A stretch of DNA of 64,000 bases from Deroplatys truncata (GCA_030765065.1 CM060988.1:195484565-195548564), one strand, 5' to 3'; positions 11,876 to 24,604 are shown, counted from the first letter of the stretch. Numbers and translations: made by a program. Notes: a model not told the origin generated them from the letters alone.

Positions 11876-13583
11876 TCCCAAGTATCGAAATTCAAAATGG
11901 TTTTAGAAATAGAACAAGATGAAGCCCCTACAAGGTACGTAATGTCAAATTATCAAAAACATACGCTTCAAATTAGTGTGAAAAAGTAGTGTTTAAACTA
12001 GACTTCAGCACATTTATTTTGTGAAACAATAATGGTGTTCTAAGTCTACCGTATTCACAGCGTTTTAGTACTTAAATAACAGTTTTTTTTCTAAATGTTT
12101 TTCATTCAGATCAAACTCATTGTCCATCTAGAATTTAAGTATATTGTGACAAATAATTACGGTGAACTCGTAACAAACTTTATTTATTACACAAAATGCG
12201 TTACAGGCTTCGCTTTGCAGCTCGGACTTACAAAGTGGTCGTAATTTGTTCGCACCTATCTTGTAGGTGACGTCATTTATTGTTTGCCGTATTTTTTATA
12301 GTCCCGGTTGCTAGGAAGGCATTTTAAAGCAGGTGACGAGCTTTCTCGAATAGTACTCAGTCAAAGCCTCTCCAAAGCTTTGCCGACTGTATCACGCGGG
12401 TTTGGACACAGTATGCTGCTTTCATCTTGTTTCGTAGGCTGTGATATTATTTAAATATTGTACTGGATGTTTGGATATTAAGATTCGAGTTTTTCCACGC
12501 TCTACACAAATTATATTACAACGGCGCTCATTAGGTTAACAGGCATGTGGTTGTTATCGCATAGAACACTGAAAATACCTTTCTACCAACTGAATTATTT
12601 TCTCAGTCAATCACTGCTCACGTTTGCAGATAAAAACCGATAGATCGAAATTCACCATTGTCACATTTTTTTCTCGCCTTCTTAACTGCTGTCCATTTCT
12701 TTTACTGAAAGCAAATATAACCTGAGAACGGGGCACTCTCTAACTAAACTTAAGGGGTGAAGAGAAAACCAGCGTTTGGGTACCAATGTTGATATAATGA
12801 GCGCGGATATGTTTGCAGTACCTGCTTCAATTAAATATTAATGAATCAGAAACATGTCCACGATTAATAGCACTCTGTGTTATACTTTGGAAAGCGTTAT
12901 TTACTTATTTTTAAATTAACTCTTTTCCTGCTAATATTTTTACATGCTGGATAGAGGCCTAAACGTTCACATGAAAAAATTAAATTAATTTTTAATACTC
13001 AGCACGTACATTGAGGGGACGTATACTGACTTGGCTGCGGAGGACCGAAACATGATGTGGAGGTTAGGAGGAAGGCGCGGGTTTTTCACTGTACAAAATC
13101 CATAACACAAACCTACTTACAGATTCCTATAATTTTTTCCCAACTGTTTGGGGTTCCTAGATTATTAAATATGAAAGGTGAGGGGAGATGTCCACCGATC
13201 CAAAAGCCGGTTGCACGCGCGATCTGCTTCTCATACCCACCAAAACAGACTCTATATCTCCACCATTCGTGGCTAGCAAAAACTCCCAGCCAGGAGTGAC
13301 GTCATCCCAGTCAACATGAAAAGAAAACAACAATATGTCTGGTAATGATAATGTAACCCCCACTTACAAAAATGAGGCGTCCCCGCCGAAGAAAAGAAAA
13401 TACAAAAATACAAATGAAATTGACATATGAACCCTGATGACTGAAAGTGTTTATTCGTGTTCATAAAACCGAAAAGTAATAGATGTCAATTACGTTTCCC
13501 AACTTGTGCTCCAAAGGTGGATTTCAGATATATCAGTTTTGAAATACTAGTATCAATATTAGAAAATAATGTATCAATGACAC
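11876..13583. other. No gene recognised; AT-rich
   Basis: I see no EB-type exon, transposase or shared repeat family here. A GC-richer patch near 12210-12410 and a small ORF near 13057 carry no recognisable motif. Confidence 0.4.
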
Positions 13584-14101
13584 TGTAGCGACTCGCGAGG
13601 AGTTCGAACCACGGTCAGGGAATTGCTTTAGATTGTATTAAGTTTCGAAAGATGTAATGTAGGAGGAAGTGGCTTTTAGACACCAGGTTGCTTACTCGGC
13701 TCTCAGAAACATATATATTGACCATGAATGTAGGTCATCGGGCTCTAATGGAACTACACCGAGACCCGTCCGTCAAGGCCCCTGAGCCTCACCCTAATAA
13801 GTTAATACTTAACCTTGTGTATCAACAAGAAGTACAGGAGCTCTACAGGTAAGGAATGACTGAATACGATTAAGTTCTTACACGCACAACGCCTCTACAC
13901 AGGGACCCCAACACCAACTTAAGTTGTCTGAGAATACAGTCATTAGCATTTTATACAATCCCCGGGTTCTTATTTCACTCCCCCTAGAGACCCGAAGAAC
14001 CCTATGACACATTATCCCCCGGTACCGACCATCTGTACCATCTAAACGTATCTCCTCGTTGTAAGCAGCCCCCGGAGCTAACTACTCTAAGAGCTGCTAC
14101 A
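13584..14101. repeat. Possible solo LTR (TGTAGC ... GCTACA)
   Basis: A 518-bp block is bounded by tgtagc and gctaca, the TG...CA form with short inverted ends typical of LTRs. A box B-like ggagttcgaaccacgg sits at the left end. No target duplication is visible and no partner LTR was found, so the call is tentative. Confidence 0.3.
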
Positions 14102-14551
14102 ATAATGAAAATACTATAAATAATGGTTACTGGCAGTTAGACAATGTTCTCATAAGTTCATTAATTTTAGTTAAACAGAGACAAAGCTCCATATATAGGT
14201 TATAACAACACATGGGAAACCTAAGAGGAACTGATTTAAAACAATGTGCAGTAATTTGTAGAGGGAAAGGAGTACCAAACTTAGCATTCTGAGATTAAGA
14301 GCAAGGGATCGCAGATGCTGTATAATATTAGGAGAGCTGCATTGAAATCTGACTTTATGAAACATACAAATGTATGGGCGTGCTATCTCAATGATACACA
14401 ATGAAATACTAGCTGCGTATTGTACTGAACAAGACGGTATTACCGTACCATCACATCAGACACACCTAGGGACATACACCAGTGCGTTTTGTTTACATCT
14501 GACACGTCACAAAGAGATTTCACAATCGAAGACTCTGATTTAAAGCGCAGT

Positions 14552-15069
14552 AACCAAACGAGGTGACTCGACGCGGTAACTTGAATTCGGGAGGTCCCAG
14601 GTTGGATCCTCGGCAAACGCCCGCTCTGACCCATGCACCTATCGCGGTTTCCCCGAGTCGGCAAGCATATCCTGGGGTGGTTCATCTTCTACCAAGACCC
14701 TCCCGCCTTTCATTTCCTCCATCCATCACCTTCCATGTCATCTGTTTCAGGGTTGGACCAGGTGGTTGTTTGGCGGGTTGCGGCTGGGCGCTGGCTGTGT
14801 GCACTGTGGAATATCCTCGGTTGGAAACCGTCTCTAGGTGCTTTCGGGCGGGAGCTCCTTCGGGGACCCCGGAGGCTCGGGCGGCGTTGGAAGCGTTAAA
14901 TCTGTAAACATTAGGGACCCCATCTGTGCTCGTCGTCATCCGGATCTGGTTATCCTTCGGGTCTCCCCCGCAGACCTCCCTCACGGGAAAAGCACAAAGA
15001 GCCAGCTGGTCTGCGTGCGGTGCGCTACCCCTGTTTCGCGGGCCCCTCTGTTCGCCCGTACATTTACGT
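14552..15069 (+). mobile_element. SINE-A with 13-bp target-site duplication
   Basis: The insert is flanked by exact copies of tttaaagcgcagt at 14539-14551 and 15070-15082, as expected of target-primed reverse transcription. The tRNA-like head (gaggtgactcgacgcggtaa ... ggtcccaggttggatcctc) is followed by the family body. The pyrimidine tract ends tcatctgtttcag at 14750. Confidence 0.85.
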
Positions 15070-15449
15070 TTTAAAGCGCAGTTTATTTTGGTACTGTCTT
15101 TCTACTCTACAATTTACTGCACCCAGTATGCTGTGACGTCATTCAACGTCAACCGACTCCTCGGTGGAACAGATAAAGAGAAGTAAGGAGACGGTGAAGC
15201 GCAATCGGAAGATAACCAGAAACTTCTGGAAGCTTCTTTCTGTCCGCCTCCCGCGAACACTCTAGATCTGTCTCGAAACTCCGGAGGCTATATACAGAGT
15301 GTTTCAGAAATACTTTTACAAACTTCGGGTATGGGTTCCTTACACCACAAGAAGGAAAAACGTTCATATGAACATATGTCCCATAATCCTTTGTTTTCTC
15401 GTTAGGAGGTGTTCAACACAGTGACACACTTATAACACACAAAACTCAT

Positions 15450-15920
15450 AATAAATGCTCGAAATGTCCTCCTCTTGCTTCTATGCATGCCTGTACTCGT
15501 CGAATCGTGGAATGTCGCACCCTGTCAAAAACTCCGGAATGGTGTCGAATGGTTTCGCAGGCTTCGATGAAGCGTTTCTGCATCCGGGATGGCTGCTCCA
15601 TAAATCAATGATTTAAGATGCCCCCAGAGGTAAAAATCCACAGGTGAGGTCGGGAGAGCGTGCAGGCCATGGAACTGGTCCTCCTTTGCCTATCCCTGCA
15701 TGCTGTCACGTGTGATGTACCAGATGCTACAGCCAATTGTCTTGTACTGATACCTGGATCGTCTTCGACACACTTCTGTTCTTCGCGTTCCGGCGTACGA
15801 ACAACTCTTGGTTTTCCTCGATCAAAGTCCGTGGTGCAACGGTTCCTGTCTCAGCAAGGTGACGATAAACAGCGACAAAGGTTGGATAACTCGGTTGTCT
15901 TCGGTCTGGAAACTCCATCT
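15450..15920 (-). pseudogene. IS630/Tc1-like transposase fragments
   Basis: On the minus strand, FPDRRQPSYPTFVAVYRHLA followed by ETGTVAPR matches the second helix-turn-helix region of the DUF4817-type transposases common in insects. It then jumps to a segment resembling the third catalytic motif (ARSPDLT...GFLPLG, normally W-P-ARSPDLTPLDFFLWG). A C-terminal part with AAIPDAETLHRS-like sequence follows. The central catalytic region is deleted and frames shift, so it is not functional. A signal-peptide-like ORF on the + strand here is only its antisense shadow. Confidence 0.65.
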
Positions 15921-16079
15921 GATAGAGCCGTGCAGCCTACTAGCGCTTGCAGAAAGCCAACCGAAGTTGCCCGACGAAGTTCGAGCGAATGCCGAAAATG
16001 AACGAAAGGGAACGATCTTCCAGTTCAAGGGGGAAGGTGTCGCGACCTCTGCCATGCTGATTGCTGAGGCTTGAAACTA

Positions 16080-17040
16080 AACTAAGATGGAAGTCAGCTG
16101 ATAAAATAGCAATGCCGAAAATATAAAAATAAACCAGAATTTTCGTATCAACGAGCAATTGTGTAAATGTAGGAGTTTATAGTGATACCTTATTTAATAT
16201 TGAGTACCAAATAACGCGCATTCGATGTTTAAAACTGGAACATGACCTGAAAACCTAGTAAGGTAGAAGACAGGTTATGAATCGAAAGTTTAGTTGGTAT
16301 ATATATATATAGCGAAAACAAGCTAACCTTAAATATAAACTATAACTTAGTATGTTGAGGTGTTAAAATGTGTTCCAATTAGGGACTGTATTTCGAAAAG
16401 TTTATTTTTATGGATTGCACACTAATATCGTAAAACGAACAAGAGAACTCGTGTTCAAAGGTTATGTCTGATACCTATTTCAATTTTGAATGTGATGTAA
16501 TGATAATATTTTGGAATCCATAGTTTGATTTTGGATGTGTATTAGTGTTGTGCTCAAACACTATTTCCTGCTGTTATACCAAATAAATAAATAAATTAGG
16601 ACATAATGGTCTTTTCATTGCAAAATAACTTAAAGCATTTCATAAACAGAAAATTCTCCATATGTACTGTATATCCTTGGGAATTTTTTTGTCAATCTGG
16701 GTAACTCGGTTAAGCGCTGGCCTTGGAAGCACAAATAGTTACATAAAACTTGTGTATTACCACATTATTGCTGAATGATTTCTACATATCGAAATGTCAG
16801 CTACCATATTTATGACAAAACACCCAACTTAAATTATATAAATGTGTAATATGTATTGCATGGCAAAATATCTGCTGAAATAGTTATTCTTTTTTAAGTA
16901 TCTACTTTATTTACATATGTCTCATTTGTGAAGTCATAGTGGGAGCTGGCTTGTAAAACAACTTCTTGGTTTCATTACTTGATAGTATTGAGTAATGCTA
17001 TCTCTGTTTTAAATGTTGTCTCATATTCACACTTCTAATT
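16080..17040. other. AT-rich, nothing recognised
   Basis: No coding or repeat match, apart from a short (TA)n run near 16300-16310. Confidence 0.4.
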
Positions 17041-17262
17041 GGGCAGCACTATGGCCTCTCACAAAAAAGCCTGGATTCAATCCTAGGGATCAGAGGTGGG
17101 ATTTTGTGGTAGATAAAATGGCACTTAGAATGAATGTTCTCTGGTTTTCCCCACCATAATTCCATCAATTGCACCATCTTCATCCCCCCTCCCACCAGTC
17201 TCCAATCTCTGTAAACCTGTGAAGTTAAAAGGGACATTAAAATTAAAAATACTATCGAGGAC
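17041..17262 (+). mobile_element. SINE-C, degenerate
   Basis: The tggattcaatcctagggatc box B region and the gtgggatttt...ccaccataattccatcaa body resemble the young SINE-C at 59718, with many substitutions and a damaged head. Confidence 0.5.
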
Positions 17263-17430
17263 AGAGAGCAATACTAATGAACGAGTGTCTCATCCAGCCA
17301 ACCAAATTTATAAACCAGCATGTGCTGTTACATTCTTTCTGCAGTCAACATATGAAAAAACAATTAATACTGGCACACTAAACGACATGTTAAAGTGATT
17401 GACAATTATGAAGAGTGGGTGTGATATGGT

Positions 17431-17811
17431 TAAACACAAAGAGACATTGTTATTGTTTAGAGTCATTGCATTCACATTCATATTTAATAATACTGTATAA
17501 TACATTTGTATGGTATTTTAAGGAACATGTGCCTACATTAATATACATTTGAATGGTTAAACACAAAGAGACATTGTTATTATTTAGAGACATTGCATTC
17601 ACATTCATATTTAATAATACTGTATAATACATTTGTATGGTATTTTAAGGAACATGTGCCTACATTAATATACATTTGAATGGTTAAACACAAAGAGACA
17701 TTGTTATTGTTTAGAGTCATTGCATTCACATTCATATTTAATAATACTGTATAATACATTTGTATGGTATTTTAAGGAACATGTGCCTACATTAATATAC
17801 ATTTGAATGGC
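17431..17811. repeat. Three tandem 127-bp units
   Basis: taaacacaaagagacattgt recurs at 17431, 17558 and 17685, an exact 127-bp period. The units are nearly identical, so the triplication is recent. No coding role is seen. Confidence 0.9.
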
Positions 17812-18865
17812 CTACCCAATTAAAATGTTCATTAAATTCTAACCTCTTGAATGTCTGTTATTACAATCTATTAGAATGATCTTATAGGTAATTGCACTTA
17901 AGTCACTTATGCATACACAAAGCCAGTTCTAGTTAATAAAACTTACAGTTATTGAATAGAAAATACACTTTGATTCCTTTTCCTGGGAAAGGTTCTATAT
18001 ATAACATTTGATATAACAGTGGAGGTCCTACAGCACATGGGAACCTTAAATTTATTGACAGGTCATATGGGAAAAAAGCAAATTGAGCCCATACAGTGAT
18101 GTTTGTTTGTTTGTGTTTGTTCATTTGGTTCCACTGTGAGCAATGCTCAAGGGAAATTGAACACATCATACAATTATGAAGTATGCAGAGTAAGTAGGAA
18201 TATACCCAATGCCAAGAACAGCCTTTGGGGGGTGGGAAGCTCCCCTCCCCATCATGCATTATCTAGGAGAGAAAAATTTGTAAACCATCACCATTTCAAC
18301 AGTAAACTTCTCGACACGCATTACAGTAGGACAACAATAGCAAACAAGTGTTAATCACCATCACATGCAATCTGCCCTACATAAAGTGCTTACATGAGGT
18401 TGATACTATTATGATGATTAATTCACTTTGAATAAGCTCGAAATTATAACTTTATACTTTGTTATGCTTAAATTTCAATTTCCCATGTAATTTCTATTAC
18501 CTTGAAGACATGTTTGAGAAAGACATCACTTGAAACGAGAAATTCTCATTATTACTGCATGGGTATTATTTGGGAGGACAGTATACAGGGTGGAAGGTAC
18601 TGCTTGAACCGTATGTTAATCATGGATTCTATATAATGCGTAGTGCAAATATGTCCAATACAATTTTTGTCATTAAACCTACAAAAATGAAACACAGTGT
18701 TTTATGTTCCTTGTGCCTGTGTCTATTAGCCATTTTATTACAGTTCAAGCAATATCTTTCACCCTGTATAAGAAAACATTTAGAAGATGGTGGAGTTTGC
18801 ATATACATAAAACATTATAACATATAAAACTGGGATGCAACAGATCCATCTATCCCATTGACATT
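17812..18865. other. No gene recognised
   Basis: AT-rich DNA inside the 15293-19816 element. No match to other repeats in the window was noticed. Confidence 0.35.
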
Positions 18866-19165
18866 TTTTGTGTAGCCCATTTTCCTCTGTTGCTTAAATT
18901 TACCAGTTACACAAGAGTATACAAAATTCCTTCCGAATGAAGAGGACTTCACAAGCTGTTCCCAGAAAATTAAAAATAAAAATTTTATTTTTCATGTAAA
19001 TATCTTGAATACAATGGCATTTTAATCAAAATCGTTTGAGTCATTTTTCAGAAAAAAAAATCCAGAATTCTTCCGTGTAAAGGGTTATTTTGGGTGGGGA
19101 ATTTTCTTGAAAATCTTTGTGTCACATCTTTGGAAGGTACTGAACTTAAACCGATTTGTACTATG
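18866..19165 (-). mobile_element. HINE-like repeat, internal fragment
   Basis: The reverse complement matches the family from the gaatgaagaggac block through the ggtactgaacttaaa block. Both ends are missing. Confidence 0.6.
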
Positions 19166-19816
19166 TAGGTACAAATTCCTGCTTTGAAACGCATGGCTTT
19201 ATGTATTCACTTTCAATTGCCAGTCGAAATGCGCGCGTAACGTTCCACGTTACGTATTTGACCACAGCCAAATGGGAGCAAAATGTGCCGGAATGGACTA
19301 CCTTCCCCCTTGAACTGGAAGATCGTTCCCTTTCGTTTATTTTCGGCATTCGCTCGAACTTCGTCGGGCAACTTCGGTTGGCTTTCTGCAAGCGCTAGTG
19401 TGCAGCCTCGCGTCCATTACCATTCGCGCGACCATACATAAAAATCATGTCTGCCTATTCACGAAATGAATATCCAGCCATGGTGGAACGAAACACGTGC
19501 AGTTAACTCACTACATGTACACAATTGAAACGTTGAAGACAGACTAATGACAAATGACAAACCTAAACAAGTCTCCATGGCAACACTTCGCCATCTACCG
19601 TATGTAGTACAATGGGTCAACTCCTTCTATGAATGCATAGAGAAATGAAGTTTTGAGGTTGGACACTGAAGGCCGTTGAACTCACACTTTCATTGTAAAA
19701 GGAATAACGCGAAAACCAAGGATTATGGGACATATGTTCATATGAACTTTTTTCCTTTTTTTGGTGTGAGGAACCCATACCCGAGGTTTGTAAAAGTATT
19801 TCTGAAACATTCTGTA

Positions 19817-20459
19817 TAAGCGAGTATGCTCGTTAGTCAATTAGTGATAGTTCTTGATACGGTATAAAGTGCTGGTTTCTCAGTTCGTTCTCCGAGTGAG
19901 GTTGTAACGCACAGCGAGTGCTGCAAGAGATCAGGCCGCTAACTCACAGGAAAAGTGAAGTGGCAGTGAAAACCGGACAAAGACGCAATACTTTGGGTAA
20001 ACAATCCTCAATAGTGGGGAGCTAAAAGGGTCTTATTTTGAGTTCAGGATAGTAATATCTACGTAATAAAATCTACTGGTTTTGTTTGGAAAATTGAGGG
20101 TTTTCTAAGACCATCTAGTAGTATACTAATAGCATGTCTTGGCATGAACTCAAACTCACGTCCGTCAAAGCGGGTAACGAGTAAGGTTTTGCTTAATTGC
20201 AGGTATTACTCATTAATAATCAGTTTTTCTGATAAGACAAATACACATGGTGTTGAGGGACATAAACTAAGATTTTGATGTGTTATCCCGGTCTTATGTG
20301 AGTGGCCTTATGAGATATTTTCAAAGAGATCACCCTGTCTGTTATCAGGCATGTAGTAATGTCATTCATGATCCCCTCTATAACACAAGAGACATTGACA
20401 GTATCAACTAATCTTCCATTTGGAGAATACTACATTGTGCAAGGTTCCACATGTTCCAG
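19817..20459. other. Upstream flank of first EB exon
   Basis: No exon with start codon and signal peptide was recognised. A tataaag at 19863 with tcagtt 17 bp later resembles core promoter parts but the spacing is too short. Gene A probably starts upstream, or its first exon was missed. Confidence 0.35.
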
Positions 20460-20594
20460 GTCTAGGAGTAACGCCTTGTGACCACGACATGCGCTGTGCA
20501 GCGTTCATCAACAACTCGCAATGTGCACAGGGAGTGTGTACCTGCCTAGACAGCTTCGTGCCACATCCCGACAACAACCGTCTATGTCTACAAG
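20460..20594 (+). CDS. Gene A, EB-module exon 1 of those seen
   Basis: The acceptor ccatgttccag ends at 20459 and the donor gtgaga starts at 20595. The exon is 135 nt, phase 1 at both sides. It starts GLGVTPCDHDMRC and ends CTCLDSF..NNRLCLQ. Six cysteines follow C-X5-C-X8-C-X4-C-X-C-X13-C, the EB module arrangement, which by family knowledge forms three disulfides in an extracellular domain. There is one candidate N-glycosylation site (NNSQ). The upstream in-frame ATG at 20420 belongs to the intron and is not the start. Function beyond the fold is unknown. Confidence 0.85.
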
Positions 20595-20735
20595 GTGAGA
20601 GTCCACTGTTTCATACAATTATGAAGCATGCAACTAGGGCAGTTCTTCATTGAGAGGCACACAAACTCCGATTTTCTTCGTTCATTATTACAAATTTACA
20701 GGTGTCCTTTATATACTATACAGCTTGTATAAAAA

Positions 20736-21270
20736 GCAACCGAGCGGGATGGCTCAGGCGGTAACGTCTGCGGCTCGCATTCAGGAGATCGGGTTATCCC
20801 CGGGGCCGACCTTCCTGACTTATAGATTTTGGGGGTTTCCCCGGGTCTGGGCGAATACTGGGAAGGATAATTAAGTCCCCCAAATTTCCTAGCCGTCCAA
20901 TTGACCTTCATTCACCTTTCATCCGCTTGTTTTCGTTCAGGGTTGCAGATGTCGGCGGGAGGTCTCGGCGTGTGCATGGCAGGGAAACAGGGTGCTCTGT
21001 GGAAACCTTCGTCCCCCGGATTGGGGAAGGTCTCTGGGTACCGGGCCCTCCAGGGGATGTGTAAGCCCCACAAGGGGGAGAGGACCCGGCTGCTTCAGTG
21101 CCCATCCGAGGAGCTTAAATCTGGAAATGATAGGGACCCTGCCCTCTGCCTGTCGTGCCTTCTGGTCCGGCCGCCCTCTGTCTTTCGCACCTCATCCTCC
21201 ATCCCAGGGGCGCCCCGCCCGGGGATAGACACAAAAGATCTGCTTAGGTCGAGGTGCTAAATACTCCTCC
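20736..21270 (+). mobile_element. SINE-A with intact tRNA-like head
   Basis: The head has gggatggctcaggcggtaac (box A) and a degenerate box B (atcgggttatccccgg). The body matches the family, with the acceptor-like tract ttgttttcgttcag ending at 20940. It lies in sense orientation in the intron between the first two EB exons. Confidence 0.75.
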
Positions 21271-21287
21271 ACTTTGAATCCTGATCC

Positions 21288-22600
21288 TACGAGGTGTGTT
21301 CAAAAAATAACGGGGATGTTTTAATTTTGCGAGCTTTGTACATCCGATATTCAAAATGTTTGTTTTATCTTGTTGGTACACATGTTCCTGATGTATGCTT
21401 GCATTTTCAGCTGTTTTGAATATTAAGTTTATTGTTGACAGTCGAAAAAGCTATGTGTTTTCGAGCGCTCGGCGAATTTTTACTTTCGAAAAAGATGGAT
21501 CAAGGAATTTGCATTAAATTTTGCTTGAAAAACGGAATAAAATGCAGCACCACATTCGAAATGTTGACTGTGGCTTTTGGCGAATCTACTATGAGTAAGA
21601 CAAGAGTTTACGAGTGGTATAAACGTTTCAAAGAGGGTCGAGAAGACGTTGAAGACGAGGACCGTCCCTGGACGCCCTAGCATACCAATTACAGACGACA
21701 ATGTGGAGGAAATAAAGAAAATGCTTCTGAAAAATCGCCGAATCACCATCAGAGAGGTTTTTGATGATGTCAGCATATCATTTGGCTCACACCAAGCAAT
21801 TTTTTCGGATGTTTTGGGATGAAACGTGTAGCAGCAAAGTTTGTTCCGGCTGTTGAATTTCTACCAAAAACGACGTCGCATCGTTCAGGAATTGCTGAAT
21901 GAAGTCGAAAGCGATCCACAACTTCTAAAGAACATAATAACACGTGACGAAACATGGATATATGGGTATGACGTCGAAACTAAGACCCGATCTCCCAATG
22001 AAAACTGTCTGGAGAGCCAGACCGAAAAAAATTCGACAAGTTCGATCACATGTGAAGGTTCTTCGCACTGTTTTGTTCGATTAAAATGAGATAGTGCATC
22101 AGGAGTTCCTGCCTTATGGTCCCACGGTCAAAAAGGAATACTACCTGGAAGTTATGCGCCGTTTGCGTGAAGCAATCCGAAGTAAACGACCAGAATTGTG
22201 GCAAAACCACTCGTGGAAATTGCAACACGATAATGCACTTGCTCACACCTTAATGCTTGTTCGTGACTTTTTGACAGAAAACAAAACCGGTATGCTGCCT
22301 CAGCCACCGTATTCGTCGGACATGGCCCCCTGCGACTTCTCTCTATTTTCGAGGCTGAAGAGAAGCATGAAAGAAAGACGTTTTGCCACCGTTGATGAGA
22401 TAGAAACAGAATCGCTGAAGGAGCTGAACACCATAACGAAAAGTGATTTCCAGAAGTGCTTCCAAGATTGGAAAAAGCGCTGGCACAGGTGTATTATATC
22501 TGAGGAGGATTACTTTGAAGGGGACAAAGTTGATGATGATTAAATAAAAATTCTTTAAGAAAAACAAAAATTCCCGTTACTTTTTTTATCACACTTCGTA
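21288..22600 (+). mobile_element. Mariner element, complete ends, dead ORF
   Basis: The left inverted repeat (tacgaggtgtgttcaaaaaa) starts at 21288 and the right one ends cacacttcgta at 22600. The length of about 1.3 kb is normal for mariner. It sits in the first seen intron of gene A in the same orientation. Confidence 0.85.
21495..22543 (+). pseudogene. Mariner transposase, frameshifted
   Basis: The ATG at 21495 (MDQGICIKF) to the stop near 22543 spans about 350 codons, the usual mariner length. The DNA-binding region (RVYEWYKRFKEGREDVEDED) is followed by a frameshift in the GRP linker near 21671. More frame changes occur near 21810 and between 21990 and 22100. The catalytic motifs are TRDETWIYGYD, LQHDNALAHT and PYSSDMAPCDFSLF, with 34 residues between the second and third aspartates (DD34D). 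The C-terminus EDYFEGDK is typical. It was once a cut-and-paste transposase; the breaks exclude a working product. Confidence 0.9.
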
Positions 22601-22944
22601 TATAAAAAGCAATTCGCCTATTCGCCTTAGGTTAAGGGACCCTGGGACCGAAGTTACTAGTTTTCTTAATGCAGAAGTTATTTAGTTTAAATTTTATACC
22701 TGTGTTTCTGATAATTCATGTGGAAAACTCATCAGCCATACGTCACTGTATGGCCAGATCACCTCTCTACCTCTTTGTTTCGATCACGACCAAAGTTGCT
22801 TGACACAAATAATAGCAGTTTAGGGATTGCTCTTGAGGTAATAAACGCTCAGTGACATTTGACATTTTCTATTGCGTGATCCTCATACATTTAGCGCATG
22901 CCTTGTCATAAAATTTCCGAAATAAACAAACATTTCCATTTCAG

Positions 22945-23082
22945 TGGTTGAAAACCGATGGTCGCCTTGCGAGGAACATGTCCAGTGTACCAGAGTATTC
23001 GGACAAGAAGCGGAATGCGAGGGGCATTGTGTCTGTAGAACCGGCCACCACTTCGTCCGCAGCTCTTGCACACCTAGCAGAG
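22945..23082 (+). CDS. Gene A, EB-module exon 2 of those seen
   Basis: The acceptor catttccatttcag ends at 22944 and the donor gtaagc starts at 23083. The exon is 138 nt, phase 1-1. It reads VENRWSPCEEHVQC then CTRVFGQEAEC, EGHCVC and TGHHFVRSSC. The pattern is C-X5-C-X9-C-X3-C-X-C-X10-C. The VFG-x3-AEC segment is shared with the gene B module at 52775, and the HHFV segment with the module at 61147, so these three look paralogous. The last loop (X10) is the shortest of the eight modules. It should fold as an extracellular disulfide-rich unit; ligand unknown. Confidence 0.88.
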
Positions 23083-23690
23083 GTAAGCTCAGTATTTGAA
23101 CAAGGTCAGTAGGTGTTCCATTTTTATTGTATATAAATGTTCAGCAGGGGCGGCTAATGGAGTAGTGCCGCTGTGCCGTGACACTACTTGTGCCGAAAGA
23201 AAAGAAAGAGAAGTGTATAGAAATTGCGCATTAAGCATTGTTTTCGAGTATCTATTCTTTCATTTGAACGAGCACGTTCAGCTCTCTGCCGGTAGTTTTC
23301 TGAAGCTCGGTGCCAGTTCCAAATTGGCACCGTCTGCGCTCATAAGCACTGTGTGTAAGGCCAGGTTTCTACATGGTTCCTAAGGGAGAGGTGGTGCCAA
23401 GATTGTTCTGATGCAGTGCTTACGTTCCATCCGCTAGAGCGCAGTAAAGCACAGAAACTAGCGACAGCGGTGGAATACATACTGCATTAATGCAGTGCTA
23501 CCATCCTACTGCAAGTTAATGTTATACTTTGATCAGAGTTGAGTTGCAACGTAAACTAGTACACGTGTTCTTGTCCATAACACGGGTGTCGTATTCTTCT
23601 CAATGCAAAGATAAAGAAATGCAGAATTCTTCCTCTATGCACACAACTCAAGCATAAAGTTTGGAGTTTGCAAACTCTTGCGTTGAGTAA
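23083..23690. other. Intron sequence, no feature recognised
   Basis: Less AT-rich than its surroundings, but no exon or repeat family was identified. Confidence 0.35.
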
Positions 23691-23698
23691 CTCTATGT

Positions 23699-23854
23699 CA
23701 TGGGTGGCGAAAACGACTTCCTTCCGCGAGTCACCAAATATGCAACACGCACGGCGTCACTCAGCAGCATGTGAAAATCAAACGGACGGTTGCAGAGAGG
23801 GAACGTGCGCCTGCGAGTCAAAATAACTCGCGAGTCACGTTTTCGCCACCTCTG
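23699..23854. mobile_element. hAT MITE, 156 bp, with 8-bp target duplication
   Basis: Ends catgggtggcgaaaacg and cgttttcgccacctctg form imperfect inverted repeats. Exact ctctatgt copies flank it at 23691-23698 and 23855-23862. An 8-bp duplication is the signature of hAT insertion. It is non-coding. Confidence 0.85.
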
Positions 23855-23862
23855 CTCTATGT

Positions 23863-24604
23863 GAATGCTTCCATCAAATAACATGAATGCAAAGTCTTGC
23901 GCTTATGCTATGTCTGCGCTTACATTTCATTGTGAATGTGCCCTTACTTGGGCCATTTTCAGGTAACAACGGGCCGGTTTTCCCATACCAATAAGTAATT
24001 GCCGTTCAGTCACGGCACGGACAGTGACGGTAGTGGTGTGGCAAAAGGACAGATCGGCTTTGATTTTGTGAACAGGAAAAAAACAAACGTGTTTATTGTC
24101 AGAGAATATTGTGTGTGTGTGTGTGTGGCGTCGTAAATATTTACGAAACAAAGGTGGCGGAACTGGGCGGTTTAACAGACCGGTAGACCGTACGGTCATT
24201 AATATCTCCGAGAATGATTCACGAGATGGTTCCGAATTCTGATCTGGAAGGAATAGAGCCGCTGCCAGAATCGAAATAAAAGTATTATTATTTGCTTCCA
24301 GTAATATATTAGTTATGATCTCCAAAGCAGCGTATTACAAAGAGAACAAATGTTCATTACGCATATAATCTCCAAGGCCTGCCTATTAAGAACGTCTGTG
24401 ACGCGATCCCAAATCTGCACCAGTAGTGTAAACCGAACAAAATGCCATCTTTCCTTTCCCCTCCCCTCCATCTTCACCATTCCGTTTACACGCGGAAGGA
24501 TATGTACATATCAACCCTCGCTGAACGAAGTATAGTGCGTTTGGAAGCGCAAATTAATGTTTAAACCGAATGCAGAAATAATGCACGAAAATATCCTTAT
24601 AAAT
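23863..24604. other. Intron sequence; (GT)n at 24111-24127
   Basis: Apart from a short GT microsatellite I recognise nothing here. Confidence 0.4.

Larger units (their letters stand above)
15293..19816. mobile_element. Tc1/mariner-like element with TIRs, expanded by insertions
   Basis: The outer ~95 bp at 15293-15385 (tacagagtgtttcagaaata...) recur inverted at 19720-19816, flanked by TA. Inside, a second inverted pair of about 100 bp lies at 15943-16041 and 19300-19398. The left side holds the transposase remnant (-). The middle holds unrelated DNA: a degenerate SINE, a 127-bp triplication and a HINE fragment. Confidence 0.7.

Noticed and set aside
15660-16001. + strand ORF opening with a signal-peptide-like MELVLLCLSLHAVTC and several cysteines
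   Set aside because: It is the antisense of a Tc1/IS630-like transposase fragment (third catalytic motif on the minus strand), so not a host exon.
19850-19910. TATA-like tataaag and Inr-like tcagtt as a promoter of gene A
   Set aside because: Spacing of about 17-19 bp is too short for a normal core promoter and no first exon with a start codon follows.
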